Below, one piece after another: positions 1 to 6,838 of a DNA stretch of 7,293 nt. The notes under the pieces are model-generated. The model was not told the DNA's origin. It ran no database searches and saw only the letters and a program-made list of their open reading frames with translations. Source of the DNA: Bacteroidota bacterium. GTDB lineage: Bacteria; Bacteroidota; Bacteroidia; UKL13-3. The stretch spans positions 1 to 7,293 of the forward strand of contig VEQB01000112.1 in NCBI GenBank assembly GCA_018883485.1, given 5' to 3'. Each line of letters opens with the position of its first letter. Positions within the stretch are counted from its first letter, which is position 1. The position numbers and the translations under genes were made by a program.

Positions 1-13
1 ATATAAAGTTATG

Positions 14-86
14 CAAAAAGTTGTTTCCATAAATTTTTTCGACCTTTTCCTTAACGGGGTCCAAAAATTTCTAGAACAACTTTTTG
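14..86. repeat. Long imperfect inverted repeat (hairpin)
   Basis: Three nested stems can be read directly. The outer stem is 12 bp and perfect (14-25 with 75-86, left arm CAAAAAGTTGTT). The middle stem is 8 bp (31-38 with 63-70, AAATTTTT with AAAAATTT). The inner stem is GACC 41-44 with GGTC 58-61, extendable by two T-G wobbles. Small internal loops separate the stems and the apical loop is about 9 nt. It abuts the IS-end-like sequence at 89-113, and IS256-type elements can carry a hairpin just inside the terminal repeat, so it may be part of that element. A weak bidirectional terminator for a gene to the left is the alternative, though the outer stem is A/T-rich and there is no separate T-tract. 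The structure is certain; its role is inferred. Confidence 0.6.
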
Positions 87-88
87 AG

Positions 89-113
89 TTTACACACTTA
101 ATGAGACGCTACC
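89..113. mobile_element. Possible terminal inverted repeat of an IS256-like insertion sequence
   Basis: The stretch begins TTTACACACTTA and ends GAGACGCTACC. Compared from memory with the outward-facing IS256 end (TTTACACAATTA... with GGAC before the tip), about 17 of 25 positions agree, including the first eight bases and the GAC near the tip. The element would extend leftwards out of the window. No transposase reading frame is recognisable in the 88 bases available, and the second end is not in the window, so neither a target duplication nor the orientation (left or right end) can be settled. This could be a solo remnant or a chance match in A+T-rich DNA. Confidence 0.3.
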
Positions 114-440
114 AAGCCAGATTAATCTTTTTGAACCGAAGCTTTAGAAAGTGTGGGATTAAATTGTTGCTAAACTAAATACTCAAACAAATGTATTTAA
201 AGATTTTAAATATTTCTGGAAATATGCAAGCTTATTTGCAAAATGTATAGAAACATTAACTTTACGCTACATTTCGTTCGCTTTTTCTAACTTGTTAAGC
301 AGCAAAAGGATGTTGCCATGTTTGTTCAAGGATTTGTGAATGTTTATTATCCTAAAAATATAACACTTTTTTTAACTTACTCTTGGTTTAAGTCAAATTT
401 TAAACTTCTCATTTATCATTAACAGCCAATAGAGAATATG

Positions 441-462
441 TCTTAAAGCTTGATTTTATTGA
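441..462 (+). repeat. Imperfect 22-bp direct repeat, copy A
   Basis: It matches copy B (631-652) at 19 of 22 positions; the differences are at 442/632, 447/637 and 453/643. The shared core is TTAA(A/G)GCTTG followed by TTTTATTGA. The copies are 190 bp apart. Copy A has no TAnnTTTG element at the matching distance downstream, so unlike copy B it does not look like part of a promoter. Confidence 0.5.
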
Positions 463-630
463 ATTTTAAAAACAATTTGATTTCATTTTTTTGCTCAAAA
501 ATATCCTCTCGTTATAAAATAAATTGAAGTTGAAATGATTGCGGTAGTTAGTAATTGGGATACTAATTGAGTGCAATTCCTATAATTTTAATATTAAATA
601 AAATAATTTATTTTTTTGTTTTCAAAACTC

Positions 631-652
631 TTTTAAGGCTTGTTTTTATTGA
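631..652 (+). repeat. Imperfect 22-bp direct repeat, copy B, overlapping a promoter -33 region
   Basis: Second copy of the repeat at 441-462 (19 of 22 identical). It contains the TTG at 640-642 that serves as the -33-like element of the candidate promoter, so a protein binding this repeat would be placed to affect that promoter. That regulatory role is inference. Confidence 0.5.
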
Positions 653-673
653 CGATTAGGCGAATTATCTTTG
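640..673 (+). promoter_or_regulatory. Candidate Bacteroidota-type promoter (TTG-N23-TAnnTTTG)
   Basis: TATCTTTG at 666-673 is a perfect match to the Bacteroidota -7 consensus TAnnTTTG and the only perfect match I found on the plus strand of the upstream region. A TTG at 640-642 lies 23 bases before it, at the upper limit of the 17-23 spacing described for Flavobacterium. Transcription would start near 680 and give a leader of about 150 nt before the adhesin start codon. A weaker near-match, TACCTTTA at 794-801, lies closer to the gene but lacks a -33 partner. Confidence 0.4.
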
Positions 674-723
674 ATATGAAATATGAAAATTAAGTTTTTT
701 TTAAGAAAGTAAAAAACCTTGAG

Positions 724-732
724 TTATCCACA
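724..732 (+). promoter_or_regulatory. Perfect DnaA-box 9-mer
   Basis: TTATCCACA matches the consensus TTATnCACA exactly. It lies between the candidate promoter and the adhesin start codon, so it would be within the transcribed leader. No second good match was found in the upstream region (the nearest, at 335-343 on the other strand, has two mismatches), so this is not an origin-like cluster. It may be a single DnaA titration or regulatory site, or chance. Confidence 0.3.
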
Positions 733-832
733 ATTTACGAGCTGTAATTTGATTTTTAGGTGTTTAAAACATCTTATATTAATAAAGAAATAATACCTTT
801 ACCTACTTGAAATACAATAACCATAGTCAACC

Positions 833-3800
833 ATGAATATAAAAAAAGATATGGAATATCGAATTTTCAATAGAGAATTTAGTTGTGCAATTCTTGTTTT
901 AGTATCTCTTCTTATGCCTTTTCAGAATTTTGCATTAGCAGAGAAAGTAGATATAAGTTTTGGCGCACTTCTTAATTTGAAATCGAGTTCAACAGTAAGG
1001 CATTTTGATAGCAAAAATTCTGTAGAATTTAAAGTTCAACCGAATGGTTTATCAGCCAGTAATAAATTTTATGCACCACCTCCACCACCTGCTCCAATAA
1101 GTGCTTTGCCAGATTCTGCTTTTGTTAATGGTTACGTAGGTAATGCTAATTTACTTAATATATTTTTAAATGATTCATTCAATAACCTAGCCATAGTTGG
1201 TTCGGCAATGAAAGTTACCAGTAGTATTCCAAATGGTAAAATATTATTAGATACCGCAACAGGTAATATAAGTGTTATGGCGGGTATTGCAGCTGGAACT
1301 TATGTAATTTCATATAGTATTTGTGATACCTCCGATTTATCTAATTGTGCAAGTTCTTTTGCTACAATTTATGTTTCGGCTCCACCTATTGTTGCTAATT
1401 CTGAGTTTGCTGTTGTTGATGGTTTGGCAGGAAATACCTCTGTCTTTAATGTATTTAGTAACGATAGCATAAATGGCAATTTAGCTAATCCATCATCGGT
1501 AAATATAAGCATTGTAACAGGGTCTGGAAATGCAGGTATTAGCTTAAATTTATCGACTGGCGTATTAAGTGTTGCTTCGTTAACACCAGCAGGCATCTAT
1601 ACTATAAACTATAAAATTTGTGATACGCTAAATGCTAGTAATTGCGATACAGCATTAATTACCATATTAGTAAGCACGCCGGTAATTGTAGCAAACCCCG
1701 ATGTCTCAGATGTAAATGGTTATAATGGTGCAGTTAATTTATTGAATGTTTTGGGTAATGATAGCTTTTATTTGTCAATGGCAACATTGGGGAGGGTAAA
1801 TTTAAGTATTGTTACTCCTGCATCAAGTTCAAAAATCACCTTGAATATAAGTACTGGTAATGTATCTATTGATCCATTTTTGCGCGCAGGGTTGTATAGC
1901 ATTGTTTACCGTATTTGCGATTCATTAAACCCTAGTAATTGTGATACAAGTATTGTTTATATAACAGTAAATGCGCCACTTATTGTTGCAAACCCAGATT
2001 ATGTTGCTATAAATGGTTATGTTGGAGCTATAAATATTCTAAATATATATTCAAATGATAGCATAAATTCCATTTTACCTACATCTAGCAGAGTTACTTT
2101 AACCGTACTTACAAGTCCGAGCGAACCAGGGATTATTTTAAACACCATTACTGGGCGAATAAGTATTTTTCCTTATACCCCAGCAGGAGTGTATAACTAT
2201 GTTTACAGAATTTGCGACACCTTGAATACGAGTAATTGTGATACTGCTTTAGTAACTATTAATGTTTTGGCTCCACCAATTATTGCTAACAATGATGATG
2301 CTATTGTTAATGGATATACAGGTGCAAATAATATTATTAGTGTTCTGGCAAATGATAGTATAAATAATACTCGTGCAACATTAACCAATGTTTTTTTAAG
2401 CCTAAATAGTGCGGCAAGCCATCCTAATTTAAGTTTAAACTTGAGCACAGGAATGATAAGTATTGCTCCTAAAACACCAGCAGGTGTCTATTCATTGGAG
2501 TATAAAATTTGTGATACGCTAAACCCATTGAGTTGCGATACAGGAATTGTAACGGTAATAGTAACTGCACCAATTATTAAAGCGACGGACGATTTTGCAA
2601 ACGTTAATGGGTATAACGGAAATATGAGTTTATTAAATGTATTTGCAAATGATAGTTTAAATGGCACTGCAATTAATATTGGTGCTATTAAATTAACCAT
2701 TTATGCAGCACCCACTAATTCGAGAATTTCATTAGATACTACCACTGGTATAGTGGGTGTAAGTGCTCCAATTATGGCTGGCTTGTATACATTTAAATAC
2801 ATGCTTATTGATACCTTGAACCCAAGTAATTTTGATACTGCAGAAGTTTCAATAAATGTTACCTCTCCAATTATTGTGGCTCGCACCGATAATGGTTTTG
2901 TAAATGGTGCTATTGGGAATACGAGTTTATTGAATGTTTTGGCTAATGATTCTTTAAATGGTTTAGGTGTGAGCCCAGGGAGAGTTAGTCTTTTAAAAAC
3001 AACAAGCACCACTGTTACTGGCATTAGTTTAGATACGGCAACAGGAGTTGTTAGTGTATTGCCAAACGTACCTGCAGGTGTTTATTCTTTTGAATATAGA
3101 ATATGTGATACCTTAAATATAGGTAATTGCGATACTTCACTGGTTTATATAACTGTATTGGCACCGCCAATTAGAGCAGTGGCTGATACGGCTAACTTAA
3201 ATGGGTATGCAGGAAGTAGTAGTAATTATAATGTATTGGCTAACGATAGTTTAAATCAAATACCAATTAGCATAGGAGCTGTAACAATTAGTATTATAGC
3301 TGGTTCTGGAAATGCAGGGGTGAATTTAAATGTATCTACTGGCTTTATTGAGGTTAACCCAAGGATGAGTATTGGCAACTATGCTATAAGGTATAGAATA
3401 TGCGATACCTTAAATCCAGGCAATTGTGATAGTGCCCTTGTTATTATCAAAATATTGGCTGCCCCTGTTGATGCAGTTAATGATACCATAATTGTTAATG
3501 GATATACAGGGAATTTATCTGCCGCTACAGTGTGGTTAAATGATAGCATTAATAATAGTGGCATTAGATTTAGAGAAGTGCTTATTAGTGTTTTAGCCCC
3601 CTCATTAAATTCAGGAATTATTTTAGATACCGCAACAGGAGTTATAAGCGTTCAACCAAGAACAAAGGCAGGTTTATACACAATTAATTATAAAATTTGT
3701 GATACATTAAATAGAAGTAATTGCGATAGCGCCACTGCAAGAATAGAAGTTCTTCCCCCATCTATAATAGCGAGCGCAGATAATGCAAGTGTGAACAGCT

Positions 3801-6800
3801 TTACAGGTGATACCAGTTTGTTAAATGTGTTAGCTAATGATAGCTTAAATGGAAAGCTTGTAAATCCGCTTGAAGTAAGAATAACAGTTTTGGCTCAGGC
3901 AGGTCATGCTGGAATTACCTTAAATGATACCACAGGAATTATTAGGGTTGCTCCGCGAGTGCCTGCAGGATTATACACTATAAGCTACAAAATTTGTGAT
4001 ACTTTAAATAAAAATAACTGCGATAGCACAATAGACTCTATTCGAGTGAAAAGCCCAATTATTGTAGCTACAAATGATACCGGTAATGTTTTTAATTATA
4101 ATGGCATTGACAGTTTATTAAATGTGTTAACAAACGATAGTTTAAATGCAACTAGAATTTCTATTGGTTCGGTTAAAATTACAACTTTGATAGCTGCTAG
4201 TTCAAGCAAAATTAAGTTAAATGATACCACGGGTGTTGTTTCTGTTGGCGCAGCTATTCCTTCTGGAGTTTATGCAATTAAATACAAAATTGCTGATACT
4301 TTAAATATTGGAAACGAGGATACAGCGTGGGTATATATTAAAATTAATGCACCACCAATTTTTGCTAATTCAGACAAGGTATCTGTGGATGGATACGCAG
4401 GTAATTTAAATCTGTTAAATGTAGTATTAAATGATAGTATTGCGGGCACTCCAACAGCTGTTGGGCGAGTTTATATTAGCACGGTTACCTCGGCTAGTAG
4501 TTCAAATATTATTTTAAATACTAGCAATGGGCAGCTTATTGTATTGCCTAATACCTTGGCAGGAACCTATAGTTTGATATATAAAATTTGTGATACGTTA
4601 AATCCTGCAAATTGTGATACGGCATTAGTTACAATTAATGTACTTGGCCCAAGTATTATTTTGAAAAACGATACGGCAAGCGTTAATAGTTATTTGGGTT
4701 CAACTAACTTAATTAATATTTATGCCAATGATAGTTTTGGAGGTGTTGCCTTGGTTGCCACAAAAATTAAAATGAAAGTTTTGGCACCATTTGGAAATTC
4801 CTTATTAACCATTGATACGTTAACGGGTTGGGTAAGTGCTGGTAAAATTATTCCAAAGGGATTATACAGCATGCAATACAGCGTATGTGATACTTTAAAC
4901 ACATCTAATTGTGATACCGCTGAGGTTTTTATTTATGTGGATGCGCCAAAGATTTTGGCGCAAGATGATTCGGCAGGTGTAAATGGATTTTTTGGTTCGG
5001 CCAATATAATATCTGTATTAGGTAATGATAGTATCAATGGTTTGCTTGCAACTTCAACTAACGTTGCCATAAATCTTATTACACCATCTGGTAATGGGAG
5101 CGTAGTATTAGATACATTAACCGGCTTAGTAAGCGTTGCACCTGGTACGCCTGCAGGTACTTATTTTATAACCTATTCCATTGCAGATACATTCAATACA
5201 AGCAACAGGGATACGGCACTTGTAAAAATAGAGGTGTATTTTGGTTTAATCTCAACCCTACGAGATAGTGCAAATGTAAATGGATATTTGGGGCAAGCCA
5301 ACCTTATTTCTGTATTGATTAATGATTCCCTTAATGGCTCGGTTGCATCGAGTTTCTTGAGTAGAATTAGCACTGTTGTTATGCCAAGCACTTCAAATAT
5401 TGTATTGGATACAGCAACAGGATTTATTTCTGTTAAATCTAAAACAGCTGCTGGTATTTATATGATGGCCTACACGCTACAAGATACTACCTATACTTTG
5501 TTAAGTGATACTACTTGGATAATAATAGTAGTAGATGCATTTGGACCGATAGGCTTTAATGATGATACTGTTACAGCAAATAGAACACCTGTAAGCGTTT
5601 CTGTTTTAAACAATGATTTTGATATTGATGGTAATATTAATAGGGCCTCTTTGAAAATAATTCAACAAGGTTTGCATGGGGTAACGGTGGCCGATACCAT
5701 TTTGGGAACCTTAACCTACACACCAGATTCGGCATGGAATGGAACTGATACGGTGTATTATTCTGTTTGTGATTCGGGGATGGTTCCTGTACTATGTACA
5801 AATGCATATTTAATAATTAACACCTACCCACAATTAATGGTTCAAGATACACTTATTACCAATGTAATTTGTTTTGGTGATTCAACTGGGACTATTAAAA
5901 TAAATGTTGTTGGGGGTTTAGCACCGTACACTATTTCATGGAATACAATTCCAATACAAATAGGTTCCACTGCCAGAAATTTAAAAGCAGGCTTGTACAC
6001 AGCTACAATAACAGATTCTCTGAAAACCCAAATAAATGCAAAAATTGCAGTGAAAGATAGTTTGGCTGCTATTTCAGTTATAGTATTTGCGTTTGATCCA
6101 AAATGTAATGGTAACACAGATGGCGCAATAAATCTAACCGTAACAGGTGGAGCCACGCCTTATTCCTATTTATGGAGTAATGGCAGTATATTGAAGAACC
6201 AAGATAAGTTAGCTGCTGGAAAATATACGGTTATTGTAACAGATACAAATAACTGTAAAACGCAAAAGGTTGTAAGTTTAACTGAACCAAGCGTTTTGTT
6301 ATTAAGCTTAGATCAACTTACCGATGCAACTTGTAAAACATCAACGGATGGAAGTATAAGTTTATTAATTACAGGTGGTATTGCGCCATATAAATACTTA
6401 TGGAATACAGGTGATACAACAATTAATTTAATAAACCTTCCATCTAATTCCTACCAGTTAACCGCCACCGATTCAAATGGTTGTAAGGTTCAGAGTACTT
6501 ATTCTGTACAATATAGCAGAGAAAAATGTGAGCAGGATGTTTTTGTACCAGCAGGATTTTCGCCGGATAATGATGGAATTAATGATGGTTTTGTAATTGA
6601 TGGCGTAGAAAAATTCCCAGATAATTATTTAAGAATCTACAACCGTTGGGGCGCAGTGGTATTTGAAGAACGCGGATATAAGAATACTTGGAAAGGGACA
6701 CTTGAAACAGGGGCAAATAGCTCCGAAAATATTCCATTACCTAGTGGAACTTATTTTTACGTACTGGAGCTAGAGGTTGGGGCTAAAGCAATTTCGGGTT

Positions 6801-6820
6801 ATGTATATATTAGTAAATAA
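833..6820 (+). CDS. Giant T9SS-secreted surface adhesin with tandem Ig-like repeats, SprB-type repeats and gliding-type C-terminal domain
   Basis: This 1995-residue protein is probably exported by Sec and then moved to the cell surface by the type IX system. A basic N-region and hydrophobic stretch (about 16-36) end in ALA, with likely cleavage after residue 36. Residues 37-80 are unassigned and 81-88 form a proline-rich hinge. Fifteen Ig-like repeats run from 89 to 1571, a distinct Ig-like domain with a DxDxDG loop spans 1572-1666, three SprB-type repeats span 1667-1902, and the T9SS type B signal is 1903-1995. The architecture resembles SprB-like adhesins, so surface attachment or gliding is the likely role; the ligand is unknown. 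No Shine-Dalgarno sequence precedes the ATG, as is common in Bacteroidota. A second in-frame ATG at 851 (Met7) would also leave a good signal peptide. The reading frame is intact, and the downstream partner gene starts 18 nt later. Confidence 0.93.
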   Translation: MNIKKDMEYRIFNREFSCAILVLVSLLMPFQNFALAEKVDISFGALLNLKSSSTVRHFDSKNSVEFKVQPNGLSASNKFYAPPPPPAPISALPDSAFVNGYVGNANLLNIFLNDSFNNLAIVGSAMKVTSSIPNGKILLDTATGNISVMAGIAAGTYVISYSICDTSDLSNCASSFATIYVSAPPIVANSEFAVVDGLAGNTSVFNVFSNDSINGNLANPSSVNISIVTGSGNAGISLNLSTGVLSVASLTPAGIYTINYKICDTLNASNCDTALITILVSTPVIVANPDVSDVNGYNGAVNLLNVLGNDSFYLSMATLGRVNLSIVTPASSSKITLNISTGNVSIDPFLRAGLYSIVYRICDSLNPSNCDTSIVYITVNAPLIVANPDYVAINGYVGAINILNIYSNDSINSILPTSSRVTLTVLTSPSEPGIILNTITGRISIFPYTPAGVYNYVYRICDTLNTSNCDTALVTINVLAPPIIANNDDAIVNGYTGANNIISVLANDSINNTRATLTNVFLSLNSAASHPNLSLNLSTGMISIAPKTPAGVYSLEYKICDTLNPLSCDTGIVTVIVTAPIIKATDDFANVNGYNGNMSLLNVFANDSLNGTAINIGAIKLTIYAAPTNSRISLDTTTGIVGVSAPIMAGLYTFKYMLIDTLNPSNFDTAEVSINVTSPIIVARTDNGFVNGAIGNTSLLNVLANDSLNGLGVSPGRVSLLKTTSTTVTGISLDTATGVVSVLPNVPAGVYSFEYRICDTLNIGNCDTSLVYITVLAPPIRAVADTANLNGYAGSSSNYNVLANDSLNQIPISIGAVTISIIAGSGNAGVNLNVSTGFIEVNPRMSIGNYAIRYRICDTLNPGNCDSALVIIKILAAPVDAVNDTIIVNGYTGNLSAATVWLNDSINNSGIRFREVLISVLAPSLNSGIILDTATGVISVQPRTKAGLYTINYKICDTLNRSNCDSATARIEVLPPSIIASADNASVNSFTGDTSLLNVLANDSLNGKLVNPLEVRITVLAQAGHAGITLNDTTGIIRVAPRVPAGLYTISYKICDTLNKNNCDSTIDSIRVKSPIIVATNDTGNVFNYNGIDSLLNVLTNDSLNATRISIGSVKITTLIAASSSKIKLNDTTGVVSVGAAIPSGVYAIKYKIADTLNIGNEDTAWVYIKINAPPIFANSDKVSVDGYAGNLNLLNVVLNDSIAGTPTAVGRVYISTVTSASSSNIILNTSNGQLIVLPNTLAGTYSLIYKICDTLNPANCDTALVTINVLGPSIILKNDTASVNSYLGSTNLINIYANDSFGGVALVATKIKMKVLAPFGNSLLTIDTLTGWVSAGKIIPKGLYSMQYSVCDTLNTSNCDTAEVFIYVDAPKILAQDDSAGVNGFFGSANIISVLGNDSINGLLATSTNVAINLITPSGNGSVVLDTLTGLVSVAPGTPAGTYFITYSIADTFNTSNRDTALVKIEVYFGLISTLRDSANVNGYLGQANLISVLINDSLNGSVASSFLSRISTVVMPSTSNIVLDTATGFISVKSKTAAGIYMMAYTLQDTTYTLLSDTTWIIIVVDAFGPIGFNDDTVTANRTPVSVSVLNNDFDIDGNINRASLKIIQQGLHGVTVADTILGTLTYTPDSAWNGTDTVYYSVCDSGMVPVLCTNAYLIINTYPQLMVQDTLITNVICFGDSTGTIKINVVGGLAPYTISWNTIPIQIGSTARNLKAGLYTATITDSLKTQINAKIAVKDSLAAISVIVFAFDPKCNGNTDGAINLTVTGGATPYSYLWSNGSILKNQDKLAAGKYTVIVTDTNNCKTQKVVSLTEPSVLLLSLDQLTDATCKTSTDGSISLLITGGIAPYKYLWNTGDTTINLINLPSNSYQLTATDSNGCKVQSTYSVQYSREKCEQDVFVPAGFSPDNDGINDGFVIDGVEKFPDNYLRIYNRWGAVVFEERGYKNTWKGTLETGANSSENIPLPSGTYFYVLELEVGAKAISGYVYISK
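1097..5545 (+). repeat. Array of 15 tandem Ig-like repeats (about 97-100 residues each)
   Basis: Units start near residues 89, 186, 284, 383, 483, 581, 680, 780, 879, 977, 1076, 1176, 1274, 1373 and 1472. Each follows one pattern: a D/V-N-G-Y-x-G-N opening, a hydrophobic strand ending in NDS (present in all 15), a TG-x-(I/V)-x-V turn, G-x-Y-x3-Y (all 15), then CDTLNxSNCD and a strand ending in AP or similar. This is the Ig-like fold type common in large Bacteroidota surface proteins, where such arrays build a rigid stalk. The cysteine pair is missing in units 6, 11, 14 and 15. At DNA level the units are clearly diverged, with only short identical blocks (14-23 bp), so the array is old rather than freshly amplified. 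Confidence 0.9.
5546..5830 (+). other. Divergent Ig-like domain with calcium-type DxDxDG loop (residues 1572-1666)
   Basis: This domain follows the array but differs from it. It has NNDFDIDGNIN, the classic ND-x-D-x-DG loop of Big_9/VCBS/cadherin-like bacterial domains, and a Y-x-P...GTDTVYYSVCDSG strand. It keeps a cysteine pair, here eight residues apart instead of seven. It probably acts as a junction between the stalk and the SprB-type repeats. Calcium binding is inferred from the motif only. Confidence 0.65.
5831..6538 (+). repeat. Three SprB-type repeats (residues 1667-1902)
   Basis: Three units start near residues 1667, 1744 and 1821. Each has the SprB-repeat signature: a polar C-x-(G/T)-x-(S/T)-DG or DSTG start, an (I/L)-x-(V/I)-x-GG-x-x-PY-x-(I/Y)-x-W core, and a G-x-Y-x-(V/A)-x-(I/V/A)-TD strand. 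Units 2 and 3 also have a cysteine near the TD-x-N-x-C end; unit 1 lacks it. Such repeats are typical just before the T9SS signal in Bacteroidota surface proteins. Confidence 0.8.
6539..6817 (+). other. T9SS type B C-terminal signal (gliding-motility-associated domain)
   Basis: Residues 1903-1995 carry the hallmarks of the CHU_C / gliding_CTERM family: FSPDNDGINDGF at 1909-1920, LRIYNRWG at 1933-1940, LPSGTYFYVLEL at 1969-1980 and a final GYVYISK. This domain directs cargo to the type IX translocon. In characterised cases, type B cargo depends on a PorP/SprF-like partner, and such a gene follows directly here. Confidence 0.92.
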
Positions 6821-6838
6821 TAATTGAACCAAAAGAAA

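Larger units (their letters stand above)
114..832. other. Gene-free A+T-rich region upstream of the adhesin gene
   Basis: About 720 bases with no credible coding sequence on either strand: stops are frequent in all frames and no tRNA or rRNA pattern is seen. Contents that can be named are a 10-bp palindrome AGATTAATCT (119-128), two diverged 22-bp direct repeats (441-462, 631-652), a 6-bp inverted repeat TTAGTA/TACTAA (548-553 with 561-566) next to a small AATTG/CAATT hairpin (565-578), an A/T hairpin at 692-720, a candidate promoter (640-673) and a DnaA-box 9-mer (724-732). The length is unusual for a simple leader and fits either decayed DNA next to a mobile-element end or an extended regulatory region. 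Confidence 0.6.

Noticed and set aside
14..86. Integron attC site as an explanation for the hairpin.
   Set aside because: No matching GTTRRRY and RYYYAAC core pair at the ends and no integron context.
11..178. Open frame of 55 codons on the plus strand beginning ATG CAA AAA, also open to the window edge.
   Set aside because: It runs through the long hairpin and the IS-end-like sequence, its predicted product is not recognisable, and a frame of this length is only mildly surprising. It could be the tail of a gene to the left, but nothing supports that.
692..720. A/T hairpin (AAG-T6 with A6-CCTT) as a terminator.
   Set aside because: Only nine pairs with a mismatch and no G/C-rich stem or following T-tract; it also lies just downstream of the candidate promoter.
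884..940. Possible lipoprotein signal because of Cys18 in the N-terminal region of the adhesin.
   Set aside because: The cysteine lies at the start of the hydrophobic stretch and not after a lipobox; an ALA signal-peptidase I site at residue 36 fits better.
1097..5545. CRISPR or satellite array as an explanation for the periodicity.
   Set aside because: The period is about 295 bp, the units are diverged in DNA but conserved in protein, and the frame is uninterrupted, so it is a protein repeat.
1369..6156. Several minus-strand open frames of 60-107 codons inside the adhesin gene.
   Set aside because: They recur at the same phase of each repeat and share the same antisense wording (for example YPLTI), so they are shadows of the repeat coding, with no independent support.
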